From Pseudomonas serbica (GTDB lineage Bacteria; Pseudomonadota; Gammaproteobacteria; Pseudomonadales; Pseudomonadaceae): 64,000 bases of DNA. Numbering within the stretch: position 1 is the first letter of the stretch; each line of letters starts with the position of its first letter. Where the stretch lies: contig NZ_JAQIYM010000001.1 in assembly GCF_028823535.1 (NCBI RefSeq), forward strand, positions 62,001-126,000, written 5' to 3'. Positions 35,243-43,721 of this stretch are shown in pieces. The notes under the pieces were generated by a model. The model did no database searches. It worked only from the letters and a program-made list of their open reading frames with translations, and had not been told where the DNA came from. The translations under genes and the position numbers were made by a program.

Positions 35243-37177
35243 ATGAGTAAAGCGGACGCCTTCACCCAGGCAGGGAAAACCGCGGTGTTGCAGAACATCC
35301 AGGGCACTTTGCAATTCCTTCAGCGCTTCCCGCCCTTCAACCAGATGGAACACGCCCACCTGGCGTATCTGGTCGAGCAATGCCAATTGCGCTTCTACGC
35401 TCCCGGCGAAAGCATCATCAAGCCCGCGGACGGCCCGGTTGAGCACTTTTACATCGTCAAGCAGGGTCGAGTGGTCGGCGAACGTCCGCACACGGCCAAG
35501 GGTGGCACCGAAACCACTTTTGAGATCACCACCGGCGAGTGTTTCCCCCTCGCTGCGTTGTTGGGTGAGCGTGCGACCCGCACCGAACATCTCGCCGCCG
35601 AAGACACCTTTTGCCTACAGCTGAACAAACTTGCATTCATCAAGTTGTTCGCCATTTCCGGTACCTTCCGCGACTTTGCCCTACGAGGCGTGAGCAGCCT
35701 GTTGGATCAGGTCAATCAGCAGGTTCAGCAAAAAGCCGTGGAAACCCTCGGCACCCAATACTCGCTCAACACCCGCCTGGGTGAATTGGCCATGCGCCAT
35801 CCGGTGACGTGCAGCCCGAACACGCCCCTGCGCGAAGCCGTGACCCAAATGCACGAGCAGCAGGTCGGCAGCATCGTGATCGTCAATGAACACAAGGCGC
35901 CGCTGGGTATTTTCACCCTGCGCGATTTGCGCCATGTGGTGGCCAACGGCACCGGCGATTTCAGCGAGGCGATCGAGCGGCACATGACGCCGTCGCCGTT
36001 TTACCTGTCTCCGGACCACAGCGCCTTCGATGCCGCGATTGCAATGACCGAGCGGCATATCGCCCACGTCTGCCTGGTCAAGGATCAGCGCCTGTGCGGC
36101 GTGGTCTCGGAACGCGATCTGTTTTCCCTGCAACGGGTCGACCTGGTGCATCTGGCGCGCACCATCCGCAGCGCCCAGCGCGTGGAAAACCTGGTGCTGC
36201 TGCGGGGTGAGATCGGTCAACTGGTGGAACGCATGCTGGCCCATGGTGCGTCCTCGACCCAGATCACGCACATCATCACCCTGCTCAACGACCACACGGT
36301 GTGCCGCGTGATCGAACTGACCCTTGCCGAGAAAGGTGACCCTGGCATCCCGTTCAGCTGGCTGTGTTTCGGCAGCGAAGGTCGCCGCGAACAGACGCTG
36401 CACACCGACCAGGACAACGGCATTCTGTTCGAAGCGCGGGACGCGGCCCACGCCGCCGAGATTCGCGGAAAACTGCTGCCAATCGCCCATCAGATCAACC
36501 AGAGCCTGGCGCTCTGCGGTTTCACCCTGTGCAAAGGCAACATCATGGCCGGCAATCCCGAGCTGTGCCTGTCCCGAGCCGAATGGGCCCGGCGCTTTTC
36601 TGCGTTCATACGCGAGGCCACGCCGGAGAACCTGCTGGGATCGAGCATCTATTTCGATTTGCGCGTGGTTTGGGGCAGCGAGCAAGGCTGCGAACAGTTG
36701 CGTCGGGGGATTCTCGACCAGGTGGCCGACAACCGCTTGTTCCAGCGCATGATGGCTGAAAACGCGTTGCGCAATCGTCCTCCCGTAGGACGTTTCCGCG
36801 AGTTCGTGCTGGCGCGAAAAAATGGCGAGAAAGCGACCCTGGACCTGAAAGTCCAGGGCCTGACCCCCTTCGTCGACGGGGCGCGGCTACTCGCCCTCGC
36901 CCACGGCATCGAAGCGAACAACACGCTGGAGCGCTTTCGTCAGCTGGTGGCCAAGGAAGTCATCGAGCCGCTGGACGGCGCGGCGTACGAAGAGGCGTAT
37001 CACTTCATCCAGCAAACCCGCATGCAGCAACATCAGTTGCAGACCCGGGAGAATTTGCCCTACTCCAACCGTGTCGACCCGGACAGCCTCAATCATCTGG
37101 ATCGACGCATCCTGCGTGAATCCCTGCGCCAGGCTCAACGCCTGCAAAGCAGCCTGGCCCTGCGGTACCAACTATGA
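35243..37177 (+). CDS. cNMP-binding/CBS/DUF294 nucleotidyltransferase-like protein
   Basis: The 644-residue cytoplasmic protein has, in order, a cyclic-nucleotide-binding-like domain (about 20-140), a CBS pair (about 170-290), a DUF294 nucleotidyltransferase-like domain (about 310-450) and a DUF294 C-terminal domain. In the third, GSEGRREQTLHTDQDNG (near 376-392) keeps the GS and DxD-type residues of an active nucleotidyltransferase of the GlnD kind. So it may sense nucleotides and modify a partner; the target is unknown. ATG 35243 was preferred to ATG 35237 by spacing. The stop overlaps the exonuclease start by four bases (ATGA), which implies a shared job. Confidence 0.87.
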   Translation: MSKADAFTQAGKTAVLQNIQGTLQFLQRFPPFNQMEHAHLAYLVEQCQLRFYAPGESIIKPADGPVEHFYIVKQGRVVGERPHTAKGGTETTFEITTGECFPLAALLGERATRTEHLAAEDTFCLQLNKLAFIKLFAISGTFRDFALRGVSSLLDQVNQQVQQKAVETLGTQYSLNTRLGELAMRHPVTCSPNTPLREAVTQMHEQQVGSIVIVNEHKAPLGIFTLRDLRHVVANGTGDFSEAIERHMTPSPFYLSPDHSAFDAAIAMTERHIAHVCLVKDQRLCGVVSERDLFSLQRVDLVHLARTIRSAQRVENLVLLRGEIGQLVERMLAHGASSTQITHIITLLNDHTVCRVIELTLAEKGDPGIPFSWLCFGSEGRREQTLHTDQDNGILFEARDAAHAAEIRGKLLPIAHQINQSLALCGFTLCKGNIMAGNPELCLSRAEWARRFSAFIREATPENLLGSSIYFDLRVVWGSEQGCEQLRRGILDQVADNRLFQRMMAENALRNRPPVGRFREFVLARKNGEKATLDLKVQGLTPFVDGARLLALAHGIEANNTLERFRQLVAKEVIEPLDGAAYEEAYHFIQQTRMQQHQLQTRENLPYSNRVDPDSLNHLDRRILRESLRQAQRLQSSLALRYQL

Positions 37178-37881
37178 GTCTGTTTTCATGGCTGCGCCCC
37201 GCCGGCCCGAGCTTGTCCGCAGACCTGCAACAGCGCCTGCAACACCTGCCGACGGTCGGCGGATTGAGTGAATGCAGCCTGCGCGAGCAGCGCTGGGTCG
37301 TGCTCGACCTGGAAACCACCGGGCTGAACATGAACAAGGACCGGGTACTGTCCATTGGCGCGGTGGTGATCGAGGATGGCGCGATCGATTTCAGTCGGCA
37401 GTTCGAGCGCACGTTGCAATGCGCCGAACTCAAGCTCGGTCCCAGCGTGTTGATTCACGGCCTGGGGCCCAGTGCCATCGCCGCTGGCAGCGATCCGGCC
37501 GAGGCGCTGCTCGAATTCATGGAGTTTGTCGGCGACAGCCCGGTGCTGGCCTTTCATGCGCCCTTCGACCAGCACATGCTTGGTCGCGCATTGAAAGATC
37601 ATTTGGGCTACAAGTTGCAGCATACCTTTCTGGATGTCGCGGACATCGCCCCGCTGCTGTGCCCGCAGGCCAATATCCGCGAGGCCGGCCTGGACGAGTG
37701 GATCGACTGGTTCAAACTGGAAGTCTTCGAACGTCACAACGCCAGCGCCGACGCCCTGGCCACGGCCGAACTGGCACTGATCCTGTTCAGCCGCGCGCGC
37801 CAGCAGCAGATTCATAGCCCGTTGAACCTGCAGCAGCGGTTGAATCAGTGGAAGCGGCGGCAGCAAACGCACTCCTTTTAA
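37174..37881 (+). CDS. DnaQ-like 3'-5' exonuclease (DEDDh)
   Basis: The 235-residue protein carries all five DEDDh residues: D45 and E47 in VLDLETTG, D132 in APFDQHMLG, H188 and D193 in ERHNASADALATAEL. It resembles the epsilon-subunit family but has an N-terminal extension of about 40 residues and lacks the long C-terminal clamp-binding region. It is translationally coupled to the DUF294 protein, an arrangement I recall as widespread in Pseudomonas. Its nucleic-acid substrate is unknown. Confidence 0.88.
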   Translation: MSLFSWLRPAGPSLSADLQQRLQHLPTVGGLSECSLREQRWVVLDLETTGLNMNKDRVLSIGAVVIEDGAIDFSRQFERTLQCAELKLGPSVLIHGLGPSAIAAGSDPAEALLEFMEFVGDSPVLAFHAPFDQHMLGRALKDHLGYKLQHTFLDVADIAPLLCPQANIREAGLDEWIDWFKLEVFERHNASADALATAELALILFSRARQQQIHSPLNLQQRLNQWKRRQQTHSF

Positions 37882-37892
37882 CACCACCTCTC

Positions 37893-37927
37893 CCCTGTAG
37901 GAGCGTCGACCGGCTACTCCTACAGGG
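37893..37927. terminator. Hairpin after the exonuclease gene
   Basis: CCCTGTAGGAG and its exact complement CTCCTACAGGG enclose a 13-base loop, 12 bases past the stop. The arm sequences resemble the ends of REP units, so it may be a degraded REP. No T run. Confidence 0.5.
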
Positions 37928-37987
37928 ACCTACGACACCCCCTACCCGACCGGCGTCAATTGCTTACCTTCCTCGCCTCTGACACAA

Positions 37988-38007
37988 TCGCGAACAATTC
38001 TCGTTAG
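37988..38007 (+). promoter_or_regulatory. Fur-box-like site before the FecI-type sigma gene
   Basis: GCGAACAATTCTCGTTA resembles Pseudomonas Fur boxes of the GCGAATAATTCTCATT kind with a few substitutions. It lies about 30 bases before the sigma-factor start, where Fur would shut the operon off in iron-replete cells. Confidence 0.5.
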
Positions 38008-38034
38008 TTAACACTTCCTAATCGGTGATGCTGC

Positions 38035-38553
38035 GTGTCGTCAGTCCCAAGCCCCCAAAGTGAGCTCGTCGGTGCGTTATATCGCGACCACCGCGGTTGG
38101 CTATTGGCCTGGCTACGTCGCAATGTCACCTGCCCGCAACGGGCCGAAGACCTGAGCCAGGACACCTTTGTGCGCTTGCTCGGACGCGAGGAACTGAAAG
38201 AGCCGCGCGAGCCGCGGGCGTTCCTGGTGGCGATTGCCAAGGGCCTGCTGTTCGACTACTTCCGCCGCGCCGCGCTGGAACAGGCCTACCTCACCGAATT
38301 GATGCTGATTCCAGAAACCGAACAACCCTCGGTGGAAGAACAGCAAATGATCCTCGAAGACCTGAAAAACATCGATCGCCTGCTGGGCAAGCTGTCGAGC
38401 AAGGCCCGCGCGGCGTTTCTCTTCAATCGTCTCGATGGCCTTGGCCACGCAGAAATCGCCGAGCGCCTCGGGGTATCGGTGCCGCGGGTGCGCCAGTACC
38501 TGGCCCAGGGCATTCGTCAGTGCTACATCGCCTTGTACGGTGAGCCGACATGA
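38035..38553 (+). CDS. FecI-type ECF sigma factor for a xenosiderophore system (FoxI-like)
   Basis: The 172-residue protein has sigma region 2 (about 15-80; YRDHRGWLLAWLRRN and RAEDLSQDTFVRLL) and region 4 (about 115-165; GLGHAEIAERLGVSVPRVRQYL). This is the iron-starvation subclass that transcribes a cognate TonB receptor gene when the siderophore is present. The start is GTG 38035. It overlaps the FecR-type gene by four bases. The Fur-like box upstream fits iron control. The name FoxI rests on the downstream gene order, not on sequence identity. Confidence 0.88.
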   Translation: MSSVPSPQSELVGALYRDHRGWLLAWLRRNVTCPQRAEDLSQDTFVRLLGREELKEPREPRAFLVAIAKGLLFDYFRRAALEQAYLTELMLIPETEQPSVEEQQMILEDLKNIDRLLGKLSSKARAAFLFNRLDGLGHAEIAERLGVSVPRVRQYLAQGIRQCYIALYGEPT

Positions 38554-39512
38554 ACCCGGTCAGTTCCAAGCCGGTGTCGGCGCAGGTGCTCGATGCCGCC
38601 ATCGCCTGGCAACTGTCCCTGGACTCCGGCAGCCCGGTGGAACGCGAAGAGTTCGCCAAATGGCACGCGGCGCACGAAGAACACGCTCGCGCCTGGCGCC
38701 AACTGGGCATGCTCGACCAGCGTTTCAGCGTCGCCAGCGGCCCCGCCCGCACCGCCCTGCTGCAATCGCGCGAAGGCATTCGCCGCCGGGTGCGCAAGCT
38801 CGGCAGCGGCCTGGCCAGCGTCATTGCGGTGTTCGGGTTGGCGCTGTTTGCCGGTGAGCGTTACCTGCCGATCGACTATTGGCTGGCTGACCAGCGCACC
38901 GCCACCGGCGAACAACGCACCCTTCGCCTGGACGATGGCACCCTGATCAATCTCAACACCCACAGTGCGGTAGACGTGCGTTTCGATGAGAAGCAGCGAC
39001 TGGTCGTTTTGCAGGAAGGCGAGATCCTTATCGAAACCGGTCACGGCGATGCACGGCCATTTATCGTTGAAACCCGCGAAGGCCGCATGCGTGCCTTGGG
39101 CACGCGGTTCCTGGTCAAGCGTGAAGAGCAAGGCACGCGCTTGAGCGTGCTGCAATCGGCGGTGGCCGCCCATCCGCAATCGAGTCCTGACGAGCAGATT
39201 CTGCGCGAGGGCCAGCAAATGCTGATCCGCAGCGACGGCCTCGGCCCGATTGCCGCGCTTGACCTCGGCACCGATGCCTGGACCCGCGGCATGTTGGTGG
39301 TGGACAACGCGCGGCTGGAAGACCTGGTGCGTGAAATCGGTCGCTATCGCCCGGGGCATTTGGGTGTGGCAGCGGAAGTGGCTGACCTGCGGATCACCGG
39401 TAGCTTTCCACTCAAGGACACCAACCTGGCGCTGAGCGCATTGCTGCCGACCCTGCCCGTGCAGATCGAACAGCACACGCCATGGTGGGTGACTGTGGCG
39501 GCAAAGCACTGA
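38550..39512 (+). CDS. FecR-type transmembrane sigma regulator (FoxR-like)
   Basis: The 320-residue protein has a cytoplasmic N-terminal anti-sigma domain (about 10-60, with the conserved Trp residues AAIAW, EFAKW and ARAWRQL), one membrane helix (about 84-102) and a periplasmic FecR domain with a C-terminal STN-like repeat. It would hold or activate the FecI-type sigma in response to the signalling domain of the receptor. The start codon overlaps the sigma stop (ATGA). Confidence 0.88.
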   Translation: MNPVSSKPVSAQVLDAAIAWQLSLDSGSPVEREEFAKWHAAHEEHARAWRQLGMLDQRFSVASGPARTALLQSREGIRRRVRKLGSGLASVIAVFGLALFAGERYLPIDYWLADQRTATGEQRTLRLDDGTLINLNTHSAVDVRFDEKQRLVVLQEGEILIETGHGDARPFIVETREGRMRALGTRFLVKREEQGTRLSVLQSAVAAHPQSSPDEQILREGQQMLIRSDGLGPIAALDLGTDAWTRGMLVVDNARLEDLVREIGRYRPGHLGVAAEVADLRITGSFPLKDTNLALSALLPTLPVQIEQHTPWWVTVAAKH

Positions 39513-39633
39513 CCGGTTGGGCCCGACGCACCTCAATTGATGAATCGAAATTATTTTCATCCATCCCTATCACTTTTTGATTTTCGTCCGGCACATAGGC
39601 AATTGAGAAGTATTGCCTTTCAGGAGCCGCTGT
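39513..39633 (+). promoter_or_regulatory. Receptor-gene promoter region
   Basis: The 121-base AT-rich gap before the TonB receptor holds CGAAAT at 39546-39551 with TC 18 bases further on. This is loosely like the FecI-type pattern (GGAAAT, about 17 bases, TC). It is the place where the upstream ECF sigma should act. CAGGAG at 39621-39626 is the receptor ribosome site. Confidence 0.35.
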
Positions 39634-42069
39634 ATGTCCCGTTCGCTAGACACCTTGTTGCGCCCCGGTTTGCTGGCGCTTGCCATTGCCTTTTGCACCC
39701 CTTTGGCCAGCAGCCAACTGATCGCCGCTGAACAGGCGTCCAACGTTCGCACTTACCATCTACCGTCCGCTCCGCTGGCCAGCACCCTGAACCAGATTGC
39801 CAGCCAGGCTGGTCTTGCGCTGTCGTTGAACCCGTCGCTGGCGACGGGCAAGACTTCGGCCCCGGTCGAAGGCCAGTTCGATGCTGCCGGCGCCTTGCGC
39901 GAAGCCCTGCGCGGCACCGGATTGCAACTGGAACAGAGCGGCGCTACCTACACCCTGGTGGCCGTGCCCGAGGGCGTGATGGACCTGCCGGCGACCAGCG
40001 TGATAGGCGTGGAAGCAGACACTGAAAACGCCTGGGGCCCGGTGCAAGGCTACCTGGCCAAGCGCACGGCAGCCGGAACCAAGACGGATACGGCACTGGC
40101 CGAAGTACCGCGCTCGATCTCTGTCGCCACCCGCGAGCAGATGCAGGACCGTGCCGTACAAAATCTGGATGATGCCGTACGTTACATGCCCGGGGTCATT
40201 GCCAGCAGCTACGGCAGCGATAGCCGGGCCGAGTGGCTGAAGGTTCGGGGATTTGAGCCCACCCAGTTCCTCGATGGCTTGCCGTTACCCAAGGGCACTT
40301 ACACCATGCCGAAGATGGAGACCTGGGACCTTGAGCGCGTAGCCCTGCTGCGTGGCCCTGCGTCCTCGCTGTATGGCCAGACACCGCCAGGCGGGATGCT
40401 CGACATGGTCAGTCGGCGCCCTGATGCATTGGCCAGCAACGAAGTGCAATTGCAGGTCGGTAGCTACGAGCGCAAGCAGGTCAGCTTCGACAGCACCGGT
40501 CCGGTCGATGACGAAGGGCGTTTTTTGTACCGTGTCAGCGGTGTGGTGCGCGATAGCAACACCACCATCGAGCACATTGACGACAAGCGTTACAACATCG
40601 CCCCCAGCCTTACCTGGAACATCGATCCCGACACCACGCTGACTTTCCTCAGCCAGTACAACCGTGACGATACCGGCACCACCAGCCAGTTCCTTCCGTT
40701 GCAAGGCACCAAACTGTCCACCCCCGCAGGAGAAGTTAAATTCCACAAGAATCTCGGTGATCCAGAATGGGAGTTCTACGACAAGACCTATTACGCGTTG
40801 GGTTATGCCTTTGAGCACCGGATGAACGACATCTGGCAGTTCCGCCAGAACCTTCGCTACACCAAGAGCGATCTGTCCTTCCAGAGCATCACCTCGGGCG
40901 GTTTCTACGGTTCGGTCGCAGACGACGGCACCCTGTCCCGGGGTGCCAACGTAGTTGACGAGGACCTCAGCCAGTTCGCCGTGGACAACAATTTCCAGGC
41001 CGATTTCGACACCGCTGCGATCAAGCACACACTGCTGCTGGGGCTGGATCACCAACGCGTCAACACCAACTACAAATGGCTGTACGGCAGCGCGCCAACC
41101 AGCAACATCACCAACCCGATTTACGGCCAGGACTTCAGTAACGTCCAATACACCGCGCTCAACGACTACAACCAGAAGACCCATGACACAGGCCTCTACG
41201 CCCAGGACCAGATGGCCCTCGACAACTGGCGCCTGACCCTGGGCGGTCGGCAGGACTGGCTGCACACGGATTCGACGTTCTACAACATGAACAACGCCAA
41301 GGACACCCGCGACGACACCCAATTCAGCGGCAACGCGGCCATCAGCTATGTGTTCGACTCCGGCTTTACACCTTACGTCTCTTACGCCGAATCCTTCCAG
41401 GCAGAAGCGGGTGGCGCCAACGGCGAGGCCTTCCGCCCGGGAACCGGCAAGCAATATGAAGTGGGGCTCAAGTACCAGCCTCCGGGTACCGACATGCTGT
41501 TCACAGCGGCGGCCTATGACTTGACCCGCAAGGACATCGTACTCAGCGACACCCTGGGCGTATCTCGCCCACTGGGTGAAGCGAAAGTACGTGGCTTCGA
41601 GCTGGAAGCGACCGGTGACGTCAACGAAAACCTGAACCTGACCGCCTCTTACACCTACGCCAACAGCAAGATGACCAAGGTCACCGACCCACTGGACAAA
41701 AACCGTCCGCTGCCACTGACCCCGGAAAACCAGGCTGCTGCATGGGCTGACTACACCTGGCATACCGGTGTTCTTGACGGCTTCGGAATCGGCTTCGGCG
41801 TGCGCTATGTCGGCGAAACCGACAACATCGCCATCGGCAGCATGGCCTTCGTACGCGATCCATCGGATGGCCATAGCGATTCCTATACCGTCTACGATGC
41901 GGGCGTTCATTACGACCTTGGCCGCCTGGACAATGTCCTCAAGGGCGTCAGTGTCAGCGTCAATGCCAACAACGTATTCGACAAGGAATACATATCGACC
42001 TGCGACGGCTTCTACTGCTACTACGGCGACCGTCGCAACGTCATGGCCAGCCTTGACTACAAGTGGTAA
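39634..42069 (+). CDS. TonB-dependent siderophore receptor with STN signalling domain (FoxA/FiuA class)
   Basis: The 811-residue outer-membrane protein has a signal peptide (about 1-30), an STN signalling domain (about 38-110; TYHLPSAPLASTLNQIASQAG), a plug (about 145-260; EVPRSISVATREQMQDR, then DDAVRYMPGV) and a beta-barrel ending in the terminal aromatic SLDYKW. The CDGFYCYYGDRRNV segment near the end is typical of hydroxamate receptors such as FoxA and FhuA. The STN domain plus the preceding sigma and FecR genes make it a transducing receptor. The PepSY protein downstream favours ferrioxamine (FoxA) over ferrichrome (FiuA), but the ligand cannot be fixed from sequence. Confidence 0.9.
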   Translation: MSRSLDTLLRPGLLALAIAFCTPLASSQLIAAEQASNVRTYHLPSAPLASTLNQIASQAGLALSLNPSLATGKTSAPVEGQFDAAGALREALRGTGLQLEQSGATYTLVAVPEGVMDLPATSVIGVEADTENAWGPVQGYLAKRTAAGTKTDTALAEVPRSISVATREQMQDRAVQNLDDAVRYMPGVIASSYGSDSRAEWLKVRGFEPTQFLDGLPLPKGTYTMPKMETWDLERVALLRGPASSLYGQTPPGGMLDMVSRRPDALASNEVQLQVGSYERKQVSFDSTGPVDDEGRFLYRVSGVVRDSNTTIEHIDDKRYNIAPSLTWNIDPDTTLTFLSQYNRDDTGTTSQFLPLQGTKLSTPAGEVKFHKNLGDPEWEFYDKTYYALGYAFEHRMNDIWQFRQNLRYTKSDLSFQSITSGGFYGSVADDGTLSRGANVVDEDLSQFAVDNNFQADFDTAAIKHTLLLGLDHQRVNTNYKWLYGSAPTSNITNPIYGQDFSNVQYTALNDYNQKTHDTGLYAQDQMALDNWRLTLGGRQDWLHTDSTFYNMNNAKDTRDDTQFSGNAAISYVFDSGFTPYVSYAESFQAEAGGANGEAFRPGTGKQYEVGLKYQPPGTDMLFTAAAYDLTRKDIVLSDTLGVSRPLGEAKVRGFELEATGDVNENLNLTASYTYANSKMTKVTDPLDKNRPLPLTPENQAAAWADYTWHTGVLDGFGIGFGVRYVGETDNIAIGSMAFVRDPSDGHSDSYTVYDAGVHYDLGRLDNVLKGVSVSVNANNVFDKEYISTCDGFYCYYGDRRNVMASLDYKW

Positions 42070-42098
42070 CGGCTTGACCTGACACGCCCAACGACCCG

Positions 42099-42127
42099 GC
42101 CGTCCTTCTTGGACGGCTTCGGTTTTT
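42099..42127 (+). terminator. Hairpin between the receptor and PepSY genes
   Basis: GCCGTCC, loop TTCTT, GGACGGC, then TTCGGTTTTT. It resembles an intrinsic terminator placed within the operon and would lower expression of the two membrane-protein genes relative to the receptor. Confidence 0.75.
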
Positions 42128-42141
42128 CTGAAGGCTACGAA

Positions 42142-43272
42142 ATGAAAAGTAAAACAATTCGCCGCTGGTCCTTCGTCCACACCTGGACCAGCCTGATCTG
42201 CACCGTGTTTTTGCTGATGCTGGCACTGACCGGCCTGCCGTTGATCTTCCACCATGAGATCGATCATCTGCTGGGCGATGCTGCCGAGTTGAAGCAAATG
42301 CCGGCGAACACCCCCCAGCTTGATTTGCAGCAGTTGGTGCAGGCGGCTGAAAAACATCGTCCCGGCGAAGTCATGCAGTACTTCGGTTTCGACGAGGACG
42401 AACCCAACGGTGCGATTGCGATCATGGCGGCCACTGCCGGCACCGAACCGAACTCGTCCCACACCTTCATGCTCGACGCCCGCACTGGCGAAGCGCTGGA
42501 GATGCCGTCGGCCAATGGCGGCTTCATGATGGTCATGCTGCGCCTGCACGTGGACATGTTCGCCGGGCTGCCGGGCAAATTGCTGCTGGCATTCATGGGC
42601 TTGTTGTTCGTCGTCGCGATTGTCTCCGGCACCCTGTTGTACCTGCCGTTCATGCGCCGCTTGAAATTCGCGACCGTGCGCCAGGACAAATCCTCTCGCC
42701 TGCGCTGGCTCGACCTGCATAACCTGATTGGCGTAGTGACCTTGACCTGGGCTTTGGTGGTCGGCGTGACCGGCGTGATCAGCGCCTGTGCCGACCTGCT
42801 GATCGCCGCGTGGCGCAACGACAGCTTGAGCGCGATGGTCGCCCCGTATCGCGATGCGCCGCCGTTGACGCAACTGGCACCGGCTACCCGCCTGCTCGAC
42901 ATCGCCAAGGAAGTCGCCCCCGGCATGCAGCCGGATTTCATCGCCTTCCCCGGCACACGATTCTCCAGCGAGCATCATTACGCGGTCTTCATGAAAGGCA
43001 GCACGCACCTGACCTCGCACCTGCTCACGCCGGTACTGATCGACGCCAGCACCCTGCAAGTCACCGCCGTCGCCGAGCGCCCCTGGTACATGGACGCCAT
43101 GGGCATGTCGCAGCCGTTGCACTTCGGTGACTACGGCGGCATGCCGATGCAAATCCTCTGGGCGACCCTGGATGTGCTGACGATCATTGTGCTCGGCAGC
43201 GGCGTCTACCTGTGGATGGTGCGGCGCAAGGCAGCGAAACCCGTACTGGAAAAAGCGGAGAGCGTGGCATGA
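42142..43272 (+). CDS. PepSY-domain inner-membrane protein, FoxB-like siderophore-iron reductase
   Basis: The 376-residue protein has four membrane helices (about 13-38, 140-165, 190-215 and 340-362) and PepSY-type periplasmic regions with conserved His (HTWTSL, LRLHVDMFAG and LRWLDLHNLIGV). P. aeruginosa FoxB, encoded just after foxA, has this form and helps release iron from ferrioxamine B and ferrichrome. Gene order and fold support the same role here. The start ATG 42142 follows GAAGG. It overlaps the next gene by four bases. Confidence 0.82.
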   Translation: MKSKTIRRWSFVHTWTSLICTVFLLMLALTGLPLIFHHEIDHLLGDAAELKQMPANTPQLDLQQLVQAAEKHRPGEVMQYFGFDEDEPNGAIAIMAATAGTEPNSSHTFMLDARTGEALEMPSANGGFMMVMLRLHVDMFAGLPGKLLLAFMGLLFVVAIVSGTLLYLPFMRRLKFATVRQDKSSRLRWLDLHNLIGVVTLTWALVVGVTGVISACADLLIAAWRNDSLSAMVAPYRDAPPLTQLAPATRLLDIAKEVAPGMQPDFIAFPGTRFSSEHHYAVFMKGSTHLTSHLLTPVLIDASTLQVTAVAERPWYMDAMGMSQPLHFGDYGGMPMQILWATLDVLTIIVLGSGVYLWMVRRKAAKPVLEKAESVA

Positions 43273-43448
43273 GGCCCCGGCAGTCGAATTTCTGGAAGGT
43301 GTTCGCCACCCCTACCGTCATCGCCTTGTTCAGTGCAGCGGGGTTATTTGCCGCGCTGCTCGGTGACGGCGTATGGGATGCCCTGAGCTGGCTTGGCCTG
43401 GGTATTCCAGCTGCCCTCGCCTTGCGCGGCCTGCTTCAGCGCCGATAA
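43269..43448 (+). CDS. Small membrane protein in the xenosiderophore operon
   Basis: The 59-residue protein has two hydrophobic segments (about 14-29 and 34-52) and a basic end LRGLLQRR. It is translationally coupled to the PepSY gene (ATGA overlap), so it is probably a partner of that reductase. Small genes at this spot occur in other Pseudomonas fox/piuB-like operons. I do not know a function. Confidence 0.75.
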   Translation: MRPRQSNFWKVFATPTVIALFSAAGLFAALLGDGVWDALSWLGLGIPAALALRGLLQRR

Positions 43449-43460
43449 ACCGCCCTCTCC

Positions 43461-43559
43461 GCAGGAGCGAGCTTGCTCGCGACAAACCTGAGAACGCCTC
43501 TGGGAGCCAGACTTCCAGCGTTGTATTGAAGGCCATCGCGAGCAAGCTCGCTCCTACAG
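43461..43559. repeat. REPIN after the iron operon
   Basis: Inverted REP units at 43461-43483 and 43535-43559 with core GAGCGAGCTTGCTCGC and its complement, separated by about 50 bases. It follows the last gene by 12 bases. Confidence 0.82.
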
Positions 43560-43619
43560 TCATACGACGACAATCGCCCCCGCCCGTCGGCTCTCCTTGC
43601 GAAATCTCTGACATATTTG

Positions 43620-43649
43620 TTGACACATTCACCCTTGCACTCCTATAAA
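43620..43649 (+). promoter_or_regulatory. Strong sigma-70 promoter of the MFS gene
   Basis: TTGACA (43620-43625), 18-base spacer, TATAAA (43644-43649). This is the best consensus promoter in the window. Transcription should start near 43656, on top of the palindrome at 43657-43669. Confidence 0.82.
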
Positions 43650-43656
43650 GGCGCAT

Positions 43657-43669
43657 GTTGTACGACAAC
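43657..43669 (+). promoter_or_regulatory. GntR-like operator at the MFS transcription start
   Basis: GTTGT-ACG-ACAAC is a perfect palindrome, and an extra ACAAC half-site follows two bases later. TTGT-N3-ACAA is typical of FadR-subfamily GntR repressors of sugar-acid genes. The position just after the -10 box would block transcription. No GntR gene is in the window. Confidence 0.6.
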
Positions 43670-43700
43670 CTACAACAAATGCGATACCCATAATAAATCC

Positions 43701-43708
43701 AAGAAAAA
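43701..43708 (+). promoter_or_regulatory. Hfq/Crc motif before the MFS gene
   Basis: AAGAAAAA fits AAnAAnAA and ends 13 bases before the ATG. It would allow catabolite repression of a transporter for a less preferred carbon source. The match includes a simple A-run, so confidence is limited. Confidence 0.4.
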
Positions 43709-43721
43709 TGACGGTGATGTG

